A DNA stretch of 64,000 bases from Firmicutes bacterium UBA4845 (GTDB lineage Bacteria > Bacillota > Clostridia > Tissierellales > Sedimentibacteraceae). Of the stretch, positions 8,123 through 16,185 are shown in pieces (the stretch's first letter is position 1; each line of letters opens with the position of its first letter). The position numbers and the translations under genes were made by a program. Under the pieces are notes generated by a model that had not been told where the DNA came from, did not search any database, and saw nothing but the letters and a program-made list of their open reading frames with translations. Location of the stretch: the NCBI GenBank assembly GCA_002399975.1, contig DHER01000101.1, forward strand, positions 74,990 through 138,989. Reading direction: 5' to 3'.

Positions 8123-9643
8123 TTATTTAAATTTTTGCAGGCCTCTTTTAATAGATTCTGTTATGTCATGCTCCAAATCAAGCCTGTAATTTCTCGAGAT
8201 AACTTTTCCCGGCTTTTCTGTATCAAAATCCTGTCCGTTCCATAATACCGCAAGTTTTATCCTGTCATAGTTCGGCATTTTTGTGAACATATCGTCAAAC
8301 CACATACTTTTGTTTCCTCCTGCGGAAGCACAGCTGAATTCCGTAATCATCATAGGATGTTTGAAATGCCTTGCATAATCATAATAAAAAGGATCATAAG
8401 CTTCGGAAAAGCTTCTCCAAACTTCACCGTCGTAATAGTCCCCTGTATTGTAGGCAGTAAGGCCTACAACATCCACATATTCATTACCCGGGTAATAGTT
8501 CAGGTAATGATTATAAGCAAAGTTAGGGAACGATTTTTCGTTTGGATTCCACACAAAGATTACATTATCTACTCCATGCTCCTTGAATCTGTCATATATA
8601 TACCTCCAGCATCGAATAAATAAATCCGTATCTTTGCCTACATTGTGAGCACAATAGGAAACCCATTCCCCGTTCATTTCATTATTCAATCTAAACAAAA
8701 CCGGATAATCGTATTGTTTGAAGTTTTGTGCCAGATTGTCCAAGTATTCGTCATATTTTCCTTCAATGATTTCTAATGTAATATCCTTTTCTTTCCCATC
8801 TTCTGCATCTGTAGTATACAGACCGTATTCCACAACTTTGCCGTCCTCTTTAGCCTTGTTCATCTGATCTGTTTTGTAAGGCGACTGGAATGAATTATAT
8901 ATGAGGGTTACCGGAAATTCATAATCAAACATATTTTCAAGTTTGTTGAGTTCATATGAGTAAAAGGGATAGGACGGCTCGAAAATTCCAAAACTTGCTT
9001 TTTCACTGTCTTCTAAATATTTGTTGTAAAAAGCCTGTGTCTTTTCGTCGAATTCTTTGTTTACAGGCTCAAAGACAGCGTCCTGTTTCATTGTACCGTA
9101 CTTGTCTATGAATTTGAAATTCGGCATTACATAATCAATATTTATCGGCTGTGCCGATTTTATAAATACTGTTATTGATTCTTTATATGATCTGGCAAAA
9201 GCAACTGTTGCATAATAGTTGCAGTCCGGAATTCCGTTTTCAATTTTTTTTCTTTCATAAATAACTACGTGTCCGTTTAATCCGCTATAATCTTTATCAT
9301 ACTCTCTTGTTATTTTAAATGCAGGATTATTTAATATTCCCCTGTTTGCATATCCTAAATATGTGTCAATATTGTTTAAGTCATCATCAAAATTATCATA
9401 TAATATATCAACAACTAAATTTTCCGACTCAAACCTGCTTTTTACACTGACAATATCCTCGTTAAGTTTTAAGCTGTCCGGAAGCACTGCTTCATAACCG
9501 TAAGGGTTGTTTACATATTTGTTGTAGCCTTGAGAGAATACCTCTAATGTTGTGCTTTGTACAGGTTCCTGTGCCAATGCCGTATTTGTTAAAAAAGCAA
9601 ACACACAAGCGGCGGAAATTGCTAATATTTTTTTGAAGTTCAT
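8123..9643 (-). CDS. Secreted GH26-like glycoside hydrolase
   Basis: A 506-aa exported protein with a Sec signal peptide (Lys-rich start, hydrophobic core, likely cleavage after TALA near residue 24). Residues of roughly 40-170 form a domain I do not recognise, resembling PsbP/DUF-type lipoprotein domains. The C-terminal half looks like a family 26 beta-mannanase barrel: RLNNEMNGEW carries the likely acid/base E322, and MITEFSC the likely nucleophile E435. The substrate (mannan, or an own-envelope polysaccharide) is inference. It lies 15 nt after hisS, so it is probably cotranscribed, and just upstream of the two-component system. Confidence 0.75.
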   Translation of the reverse strand: MNFKKILAISAACVFAFLTNTALAQEPVQSTTLEVFSQGYNKYVNNPYGYEAVLPDSLKLNEDIVSVKSRFESENLVVDILYDNFDDDLNNIDTYLGYANRGILNNPAFKITREYDKDYSGLNGHVVIYERKKIENGIPDCNYYATVAFARSYKESITVFIKSAQPINIDYVMPNFKFIDKYGTMKQDAVFEPVNKEFDEKTQAFYNKYLEDSEKASFGIFEPSYPFYSYELNKLENMFDYEFPVTLIYNSFQSPYKTDQMNKAKEDGKVVEYGLYTTDAEDGKEKDITLEIIEGKYDEYLDNLAQNFKQYDYPVLFRLNNEMNGEWVSYCAHNVGKDTDLFIRCWRYIYDRFKEHGVDNVIFVWNPNEKSFPNFAYNHYLNYYPGNEYVDVVGLTAYNTGDYYDGEVWRSFSEAYDPFYYDYARHFKHPMMITEFSCASAGGNKSMWFDDMFTKMPNYDRIKLAVLWNGQDFDTEKPGKVISRNYRLDLEHDITESIKRGLQKFK

Positions 9644-9658
9644 TATATTCTCCTGTAA

Positions 9659-10918
9659 TTATTCAGTTTTTGTTAGATTTTTTAATTCTGTATTTTCCTT
9701 ACTGTAAAGGGCAAATTTCTTAAATCCGTATTCACTCAACTGATTGAGCTGTTTTCCTAATTTTTTCGCTTTTTCGAATGTGGAAACAATGTACCCCTGC
9801 TCTCTTATTTCATCTGCCTTATTTAAAACATCAATGTATTTATCATTTTTCTCATAAATCAATACAACCTTTTCTTTGCCCGGGACTTGGAAATTTTCCT
9901 CCATAAGTTGATTTACCAGCCTTTCAAATCCTATTGAAAAACCTACTGCGGGAATTTTTTCTCCTATGTAATTTCCTACCATTTCATCATATCTTCCGCC
10001 GCCGGCTATAGAATAGCCCAAACCCTTGTAGGCAATTTCAAAAATAGAGCCGGTGTAATATCCCATTCCTCTTATGAGCGTAAAATCGTATACTATATCG
10101 TATCTTTTATCTGCATATTCTCCCGCGTTTTTCAGAACTTCAGACACATCTTCAACAACATCTCCGGGAACACCGTATTCTACCAGGCATTCAATAGCAT
10201 TTTCATTGATGTCTGCAATTGCTTTCATTAATTTTGAAACAGAACCGGCTGAATACTCCTTGCTGTGAAGCTCTTTTTCAACGCCTTCAGTTCCTATCTT
10301 GTCTAATTTATCCACTGAAATGCATACTCCGTCAAACTCTTCTTCCGAAAATCCGCAGTTTAAAATTACAGCTTTTAAAACTCTCCTGTCATTGAACCTT
10401 ATTGTAAAATTCTCAATACCCAGAGCATTCAAAGCTTTTGCAGTGGTTGCAATCAATTCCAATTCTGCAGCTTTTGTGCTGTCTCCTATTATGTCTATAT
10501 CGCATTGCTTAAAGCTCCTGTACCTGCCTTTTTGGGCTCTTTCCGCCCTGAACACATTGCCTACCTGCAGAGCTTTAAATATGGATGGCAAGGCAGCCCT
10601 GTTATTACAGTAAAAACGGCTTAAAGGCACTGTAAGATCGTATCTTAATCCTAAATCGGCCAGGTCGTCTTCAGTCAAATTTTCTTTTGAAAGGTCAAGT
10701 TTTTCTCCCCTTTTCAATATTTTAAATATTAAGCTTAAATTTTCTCCGCCCTTACTCCCGGATAAATTCTCTATGTTCTCCACAGCAGGTGTCTCTATAG
10801 GTTCAAATCCGCTCTGCTTGTAAGTTTTCACTATAACGCCTTCAACGTAATCCCTTATTTCTTTTTCTCGGGGTGTTATGTCCCGCATACCCTTTGCAGT
10901 GTTCGTATTAACTTTCAT
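9659..10918 (-). CDS. hisS: Histidyl-tRNA synthetase (or HisZ paralogue)
   Basis: A class II aminoacyl-tRNA synthetase of 419 aa that charges tRNA-His. Motif 1 region is near residues 40-60. The motif 2 and histidine-specific segments RAERAQKGRYRSFKQCDID and RGMGYYTGSIFE are present, followed by motif 3 GGGRYDEMVG...GFSIGFERL and a C-terminal anticodon-binding-like domain. The GMGYYTG and FKQCD variants differ from the usual bacterial LDYYTG and FxQ forms, so a second, specialised HisRS or a HisZ regulatory subunit is possible. The intact C-terminal domain favours a true synthetase. AAGGAGG precedes the ATG. Confidence 0.8.
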   Translation of the reverse strand: MKVNTNTAKGMRDITPREKEIRDYVEGVIVKTYKQSGFEPIETPAVENIENLSGSKGGENLSLIFKILKRGEKLDLSKENLTEDDLADLGLRYDLTVPLSRFYCNNRAALPSIFKALQVGNVFRAERAQKGRYRSFKQCDIDIIGDSTKAAELELIATTAKALNALGIENFTIRFNDRRVLKAVILNCGFSEEEFDGVCISVDKLDKIGTEGVEKELHSKEYSAGSVSKLMKAIADINENAIECLVEYGVPGDVVEDVSEVLKNAGEYADKRYDIVYDFTLIRGMGYYTGSIFEIAYKGLGYSIAGGGRYDEMVGNYIGEKIPAVGFSIGFERLVNQLMEENFQVPGKEKVVLIYEKNDKYIDVLNKADEIREQGYIVSTFEKAKKLGKQLNQLSEYGFKKFALYSKENTELKNLTKTE

Positions 10919-10969
10919 TTTTTCCTCCTTTGTTTTTTAATATCCTTTATATCAATTATTTTCTACTTA

Positions 10970-11090
10970 TGTTACCAAATAAATTGTTAATTATCAATAT
11001 TTATTTAAGTTTATCCCTAATAACTGCCTGTTATTCTGAAACTGGGAAAGGCGTCTGCTTCTTTAGGGAGGGCCCAGACCCTCCCACTTT
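10970..11090 (-). promoter_or_regulatory. Structured 5' leader of hisS
   Basis: Read on the minus strand, the leader holds three hairpins. The first is GC-rich with 7-bp arms GGGAGGG/CCCTCCC (11066-11085). The second has 6-bp arms AATAAC/GTTATT (11019-11035). The third is AT-rich with AAATAAAT/ATTTATTT arms (10978-11007). A five-base arm pair GTCTG/CAGAC can form an alternative to the first hairpin. No T-box motif (TGGNACCGCG) and no U-tract terminator are present, so it is not a recognisable histidine T-box. Function unknown. Confidence 0.45.
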
Positions 11091-11094
11091 GGTC

Positions 11095-11124
11095 ATTATA
11101 TCATATTAATGATGACTTTAATAA
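11095..11124 (-). promoter_or_regulatory. Probable promoter of hisS
   Basis: Minus-strand TATAAT at 11095-11100 with a poor TTATTA -35 at 11119-11124 and an 18-nt spacer. A start near 11088 would put the GC-rich hairpin at the very 5' end of the transcript. Confidence 0.4.
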
Positions 11125-11201
11125 CAAGATTTATAAAAATATTTCGTTTTTTCAAAGTCAACTGCTTTGAAGGCTCAAAAAAAGGTGAATGTGCAAACTT
11201 A

Positions 11202-11414
11202 TTATATTAAAATTTCTTCTGCAGTTGTTACTATTCCAGCTGATTTAACCTCAACTACGTCACCACTGCTTGTATTGAATATATTGTCAGCTATGATCGT
11301 ATCCATGACAGTTCTCACTTCAGCTTCTGTCAACTCGTCTTTTGGTTCATCAACATTCATGGTAAATGTTTTTCCGCCGGCTGTCTTAAATATCATCAAC
11401 AATTTCTTAGTCAT
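11202..11414 (-). CDS. DUF2922-like small protein
   Basis: A 70-aa protein of unknown function, recognised by its overall pattern (KKLLMIFKTAGGKTFTMNVDEPK, then VMDTIIADNIF). Such DUF2922 proteins are found in Firmicutes next to DUF1659 proteins, as here. AAAGGAGGTGAT precedes its ATG, so it is well translated. No membrane segment or Cys is present. A GC-rich hairpin separates it from the upstream DUF1659 gene, with which it probably shares a transcript. Confidence 0.75.
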   Translation of the reverse strand: MTKKLLMIFKTAGGKTFTMNVDEPKDELTEAEVRTVMDTIIADNIFNTSSGDVVEVKSAGIVTTAEEILI

Positions 11415-11454
11415 CAGATCACCTCCTTTTAAATTAAAATATTTGGAATAATTT

Positions 11455-11486
11455 CCGCATGCCGGGCGGCCTCCCCCCGAATGCGG
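11455..11486 (-). repeat. GC-rich intercistronic hairpin
   Basis: Perfect 6-bp arms CCGCAT (11455-11460) and ATGCGG (11481-11486) enclose a nearly all-G/C core with further internal pairing (CGGG/CCCG). It lies between the DUF1659 stop and the DUF2922 ribosome binding site. It has no U-tract, so it is a processing or stability hairpin rather than a classical terminator. Confidence 0.5.
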
Positions 11487-11508
11487 GTTCTTTTAAACAA
11501 TTATTTTT

Positions 11509-11736
11509 TTACTCTTCGTTTATCAATTCATACTCTTCATATTTCATTAAGTTCATAAGTGAATATGACTGCAAATCTGATATGGCGACTCCCAGGTTAT
11601 ACAAATTCTCATCTTCTGCTGTTGATTTGATGTTAGAAAATGTCTTGTTTTTAATGATCTCATTGTTTTTTTCATCAAGACCGGCATTGAAAACAAGTTT
11701 TAACTTAGAGTCTGCATGATTTTTTATAACTGCCAA
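11509..11736 (-). CDS. DUF1659-like small protein
   Basis: A 75-aa protein of unknown function with the DUF1659-type features: short N-terminus, LKLVFNAGLDEKNN, then TFSNIKSTAEDENLYNLGVAIS. A longer open frame reaches 11850, but AAAGGAGGTGAG ends a few bases before a TTG at 11736, and the protein that begins there matches the family's usual length. It forms a pair with the DUF2922 gene. It faces the divergent CamA-like gene across about 115 nt. Confidence 0.7.
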   Translation of the reverse strand: MAVIKNHADSKLKLVFNAGLDEKNNEIIKNKTFSNIKSTAEDENLYNLGVAISDLQSYSLMNLMKYEEYELINEE

Positions 11737-11852
11737 GCTTCTCACCTCCTTTATGTTTCTATATACTATATAGTCTCTGCAGGCCAAATGTATTGATTTA
11801 TTTTTGATTTCATGATAGCATAGGGTTAAATGATACAATTCAAGAGGCAATT

Positions 11853-13745
11853 ATGAACAAATCCCTTCTGAAAGAAGCAAAATTGCTGATAAAAGATTTA
11901 GGAAATTATGATTATACAGAAAAAGTAAAATATGTTATCTACCTGGTAACTAAAATACTTTACAGCTGCAAAATAAATGGATTCGATATTTTGGGCGAAA
12001 AATGCAAATTCAGCGGATTATCCTTGTTTTTTTCAAATAATTCAGATAATAATAATGAATATTTATTTCATGAATACAGATACCTTAACCTTGGGATTTC
12101 AGAAGCCGAAGAAAGAATATATAATTTAATCGCATCTGAAAGGCATAATTTGGATTTGGTTAATTTCCGTCCTGCAGAACTATATGAAGCCTTGCTGTCT
12201 TCCAGAGAAAAGAAAAATCTCGGACAAGTATACACACCTGACTATATAATACACAAAATGCTTTATCAGTTATTTGAGATCAAAAAAATTGACAGAAATA
12301 CAAAAATTCTTGATCCGTCCTGCGGAGGAGGTTACTTTCTCATTGAATTCTTTAAAAAAATAAAGTATTCTTTAAAGGATGAGGTAGATGACAAATATAT
12401 TATAGAAAACATGCTTTACGGAATAGATATTGATGATTTTTCAATATTTCTCACCAAGGCAGGGATACTTTTTGCAAGCTGTTGTTCCAACGTTAATTTT
12501 AACCTATTTGCACTTGACTACCTGACAGATTCATTTAAACTGAATAAATTCGACATAGTTGTAGGAAATCCTCCTTATGTAGGACACAAAAACACATCTG
12601 CAAAATACAAAAAAAAATTATACAAACATTACTCCGAAGTATTTTATAATAAGGCTGACATTTCCTACTGTTTTTTTAGGAAAAGCAAGTCTGTAATTAA
12701 ATCTGACGGAATAATATCCTTTATTACATCAAGGTATTTTATGGAAGCATTGTATGGCGATAGAATAAGAGCATATTTAAAAAATAATTTTAATATAATA
12801 TCAATTACAGATTTTAACGGAAATAATGTATTCAAGGGAACAACGGTCAGCCCGGCTTTAATTGCACTGTCAAATAAAGGCAGGAACAAAAATAGCTTTT
12901 TGTGCGTCAAATATAATGAAAACAATAAAAAGGAGGAATTCTTTTACAATCAGGATAAGCTCAAGGACACCGGATGGATAATTTTAAAAGATGAGGACGA
13001 TCAGCTGTTCAATCGCATTGAATCAATTTCCAACACATTCATAAGTGATTTGTGTACAATTAAACAAGGGATTATAACAGGGTTGGACAAGGCTTTTATC
13101 GTTGATGAAGAAATAATTGAAAAATATCATATTGAACAGGATTTACTAAAAAAATGGATTAAAAACAGCAACATACTCAAATCAGGTATAAAATATAATA
13201 AATTGTATTTAATATATACAAATATGATAGACTGCGAACAAAATTACCCTAATGCGGTCCAATATCTTTCTCAATATAAAGAAAAGCTGAAAAGCAGGAG
13301 AGAATGTTTAAAAGGAAGCAGGAAATGGTATGAACTCCAATGGGGCAGAATACAATCTGATTTTGAGAACCCGAAGATAGTTTTTCCCTTTAAATCCAGA
13401 AGGAATGAATTTTATTATGATAAAAACCGATACTTCTGTAGTGCAGACGTATATATTATGAATAATTTCAGCAAAAAAATACGTTTGAATTATTTGCTTC
13501 CATATCTGAATTCGAATATTTTTGAATTTTATTTCAAATGCAGGGCGAAAAAAGTAGGCAATAATATTTATGAATATTATCCAAATAAATTGAACCATTC
13601 TAAAATATTTTTACCTGAAGAAAATGTTTGGCAAAATATTTCTGATTTAACGAAAAATAATGTTGAAATTTTTCTTAAAAAGGTGTTTAATATATCCGAA
13701 AAGGAGGTAAATAATATAATACAAAAATATGTTTATAAAGGATGA
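11853..13745 (+). CDS. camA: CamA-like orphan adenine-N6 DNA methyltransferase
   Basis: A 630-aa gamma-type methyltransferase. After about 110 N-terminal residues come a QVYTPDYIIHKML entry segment, SAM motif I DPSCGGGYF (154-162) and catalytic motif IV NPPY (239-242). The C-terminal half is a target-recognition domain. From memory of C. difficile CamA (CAAAAA-specific), many segments agree: VGNPPYVGHK, ADI-YCF-, ITSRYFMEAL, QGIITGLDKAFI, RKWYELQWGR and YYPNK. The C. difficile enzyme is about 577 aa; the extra length here is N-terminal. No endonuclease gene adjoins, as expected for an orphan epigenetic enzyme. In C. difficile it influences sporulation. GAGG lies before the ATG; the stop is 9 nt before the S-layer gene. 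The orthology and target site are inference. Confidence 0.8.
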   Translation: MNKSLLKEAKLLIKDLGNYDYTEKVKYVIYLVTKILYSCKINGFDILGEKCKFSGLSLFFSNNSDNNNEYLFHEYRYLNLGISEAEERIYNLIASERHNLDLVNFRPAELYEALLSSREKKNLGQVYTPDYIIHKMLYQLFEIKKIDRNTKILDPSCGGGYFLIEFFKKIKYSLKDEVDDKYIIENMLYGIDIDDFSIFLTKAGILFASCCSNVNFNLFALDYLTDSFKLNKFDIVVGNPPYVGHKNTSAKYKKKLYKHYSEVFYNKADISYCFFRKSKSVIKSDGIISFITSRYFMEALYGDRIRAYLKNNFNIISITDFNGNNVFKGTTVSPALIALSNKGRNKNSFLCVKYNENNKKEEFFYNQDKLKDTGWIILKDEDDQLFNRIESISNTFISDLCTIKQGIITGLDKAFIVDEEIIEKYHIEQDLLKKWIKNSNILKSGIKYNKLYLIYTNMIDCEQNYPNAVQYLSQYKEKLKSRRECLKGSRKWYELQWGRIQSDFENPKIVFPFKSRRNEFYYDKNRYFCSADVYIMNNFSKKIRLNYLLPYLNSNIFEFYFKCRAKKVGNNIYEYYPNKLNHSKIFLPEENVWQNISDLTKNNVEIFLKKVFNISEKEVNNIIQKYVYKG

Positions 13746-13754
13746 TGGCGCAAG

Positions 13755-15383
13755 TTGAAAAAAATTAAAAAGCTATTATTATTAACTACTGTTTTTATTG
13801 TGTTATTCATTCAACCAGCATCGGCACAGACAATGTACTACGATACCCATAATCATTGGGCAGAAAGCGATATTGTTTTCGCATCTAACACATTGAAAGT
13901 TTTCAAAGGTTACGGTGATTTCACTTTCAGGCCGGAAAACAATATTACAAGGGCCGAGTTTATAACCAGCCTGGCAAAAACAGCTTACCGTCAAAACCAA
14001 ATGAATGAAATTTACACAAGCGACATGTCATACAGCGACATGTCAAATAAGCATTGGTCTTATACCTTTGTTATTTCCATGTATGAACATTTAAAATCAA
14101 ACGACGGCTATTCATTTACCGATATTTTTCCGGAGCAGAAATTTTATCCTGACAAGCCCATTACCAGAAAAGAATCCGCCGCTTTAATTGCAGTGTTCTG
14201 CAAAGATTCGATTTATGACAATCCTTTGAATTTTTCGGATGTGAATAAAAACAGCAAATTTTATGAGGAAATAAAAAGGCTTTACAATGCAGGAATCATT
14301 AACGGATACGAAGACGGAACATTTAAAAGCAACAATAATATTACAAGAGCAGAATCTGCCGCATTAATAAAAAGAATTTATAATGATATTAAAACAAGCA
14401 ATGAAGGCAATTATCTGACAAAATTAGAGTTTCTCCCTATTAAGGGCGAAGACTTGTACACGTATTTCGGCAATTATAACTTAAACAGCGTCAACCAAAT
14501 AGACAGAAGATACATTAAGGCCAAGGATACTTTGGAGTACGTATCCTTTGGAGGCTATATTTACCCTGAAGATGAGCATTTATATGATTTAAATGCCATT
14601 GGGACCATGGCGGCGCTGCGATCGGAAGGCTACTACAATGTGGCCGGAACCAACTTTTATCTGATTACATTCGGCAATTATACGGATTCGGAAAAAACAC
14701 AGTTTACAAATGAAATTTTACAAAATATTATTAATAGGAATGATTTAAACGATTCTGAACTAATGCATATTTTTACGGCAGCAAGTAAATACCCTGTTAA
14801 AGAAGACCTGTATATGGGAGCACTGAAAAAATGGTACAATACTACTGGCAGTGATAATGCAAAGGCAAATATACTGTTTTTCAGATATGCATATTACGTT
14901 AAAAACAATAACAAAGAAATGCTTAAAACTTTGGCTTATGAAGATTTGAAAAAAGCAAATGACGTGCCTTCTCTGCTAAACATTAACTGGGGGCTGACAG
15001 CAGGATCCACAGGAGTTGATTTTAAAAATTACGGTTTTTGCAATTACAATTACTCACTTTACAAAGACACTGCTTTTAACAAGTATATGCAAAATCCACC
15101 TGAACCTATAAATTATGATTGTGATATTGTGGAACTGGCTAATATGCTGTTGATTGAAAAAAGTGTAAAACCGCCAGTCGGAAACCCAGCAAGCTACGAA
15201 AACATCTTTAGCAAATATTCTCTGAACAGATTGTACGTGCTGAACTTCCTGGGTGAAAAGGAAAGAGCTTTCGTAGAAGGCATTAACGATTATGAAACAA
15301 TTAAGACATTTAGTATTTACAAGGCTAACAAACCGGCCAGCGACGATACATATACTGGAATTTTAAAAAAAGTAAAAGTATAA
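13755..15383 (+). CDS. Secreted protein with three SLH domains
   Basis: A 542-aa exported protein: signal peptide (KKIKKLLLLTTVFIVLF..., cleavage near ASA), then three S-layer homology repeats (about residues 28-85, 85-150 and 150-205, each with a TRAEF/TRKES/TRAES signature) that anchor proteins to secondary cell-wall polymer. The remaining 330 residues form an unrecognised, Tyr/Asn-rich domain with no catalytic motif visible. It starts at TTG 9 nt after the methyltransferase stop, with a weak AAGGATG upstream, so the two are probably cotranscribed. A strong terminator follows. Confidence 0.85.
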   Translation: MKKIKKLLLLTTVFIVLFIQPASAQTMYYDTHNHWAESDIVFASNTLKVFKGYGDFTFRPENNITRAEFITSLAKTAYRQNQMNEIYTSDMSYSDMSNKHWSYTFVISMYEHLKSNDGYSFTDIFPEQKFYPDKPITRKESAALIAVFCKDSIYDNPLNFSDVNKNSKFYEEIKRLYNAGIINGYEDGTFKSNNNITRAESAALIKRIYNDIKTSNEGNYLTKLEFLPIKGEDLYTYFGNYNLNSVNQIDRRYIKAKDTLEYVSFGGYIYPEDEHLYDLNAIGTMAALRSEGYYNVAGTNFYLITFGNYTDSEKTQFTNEILQNIINRNDLNDSELMHIFTAASKYPVKEDLYMGALKKWYNTTGSDNAKANILFFRYAYYVKNNNKEMLKTLAYEDLKKANDVPSLLNINWGLTAGSTGVDFKNYGFCNYNYSLYKDTAFNKYMQNPPEPINYDCDIVELANMLLIEKSVKPPVGNPASYENIFSKYSLNRLYVLNFLGEKERAFVEGINDYETIKTFSIYKANKPASDDTYTGILKKVKV

Positions 15384-15397
15384 TAAATTAATAACAT

Positions 15398-15440
15398 AAA
15401 GAAATCCCCTCAAAGCAATAAGGGGATTTCTTTATTATTA
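15398..15440 (+). terminator. Rho-independent terminator after the SLH gene
   Basis: A 13-bp perfect stem (15398-15410 with 15421-15433, core AAATCCCC/GGGGATTT), 10-nt loop, followed by TTATTATTATTG. It ends the methyltransferase-SLH transcript. Confidence 0.85.
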
Positions 15441-15540
15441 TTGTATTCGCTTACAGATTATAATATAATTATACTGACAAGTTGAAAAGAAAGGAGCGTA
15501 TTTGTGTATTAATTTATAAATACATAATACAAAAAGTAAA

Positions 15541-16176
15541 ATGGAATTTATAAAGAAAGCTTATAAAGTAAAAGGTGAAGCCATAATTAAAAACCTCCAA
15601 AAAAGAGGCATGGAAGGATGGTACTTTGACAGCAGAGAAGAAGCGGTAGAAAAAATAATGTCCATGATTAAACAAGATGATATCGTGTCATGGGGCGGTT
15701 CTTATACTATCGACGAACTGGGAATAAAAAAACTTCTTGAAGAAAGACGTATTTCAGTAATTGACAGAGATAAAGCCAAATCGCCGGAAGAAAATGTAAA
15801 ACTGAGAAAACAATCTTTAACTGCTGATGTCTATTTAACCAGTACCAATGCAATAACAATTGATGGTGAACTGATAAATGTAGATGGAGCCGGCAACAGA
15901 CTTGCAGCTTACTGCTATGGCCCTGACAGTGTAATTGTAGTCGCAGGCATGAACAAAACCGTTCCTGAACTCAGCGCCGCATTGGGCAGGATAAGATCCG
16001 ACGCAGCGATACCTAATGCTTTCAGGGTAAACGCTCAGACACCCTGCCGTTTTACAGGAAAATGTTCGGAATGTACTTCCAAAGACACACTATGCAGCCA
16101 AATTTTAGTTACAAGATACAGCAAACCGCAGAACAGAATTAAAGTAATATTAATAGGAGAAAACTTAGGTTTCTAA
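15541..16176 (+). CDS. LUD-domain protein (LutC/DUF162-like)
   Basis: A 211-aa protein of the LUD family, related to lactate-utilisation LutC and the C-terminal part of LutB. Typical motifs are DIVSWGGSYTIDELG, TSTNAITIDGELINVDGAGNR and a conserved basic segment. The C-terminus has four Cys (TPCRFTGKCSEC, then CSQI) that could bind metal. LutA/LutB partners are absent, so lactate oxidation is not implied. No Shine-Dalgarno sequence lies directly before the ATG; AAAGGAG is about 45 nt upstream, separated by an imperfect hairpin (15498-15530) that could bring it close. It is followed by sbcD after 9 nt. Confidence 0.8.
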   Translation: MEFIKKAYKVKGEAIIKNLQKRGMEGWYFDSREEAVEKIMSMIKQDDIVSWGGSYTIDELGIKKLLEERRISVIDRDKAKSPEENVKLRKQSLTADVYLTSTNAITIDGELINVDGAGNRLAAYCYGPDSVIVVAGMNKTVPELSAALGRIRSDAAIPNAFRVNAQTPCRFTGKCSECTSKDTLCSQILVTRYSKPQNRIKVILIGENLGF

Positions 16177-16185
16177 GGAGCAATA

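Noticed and set aside
10919..11201. T-box riboswitch upstream of hisS
   Set aside because: No TGGNACCGCG antiterminator motif or specifier loop pattern was found.
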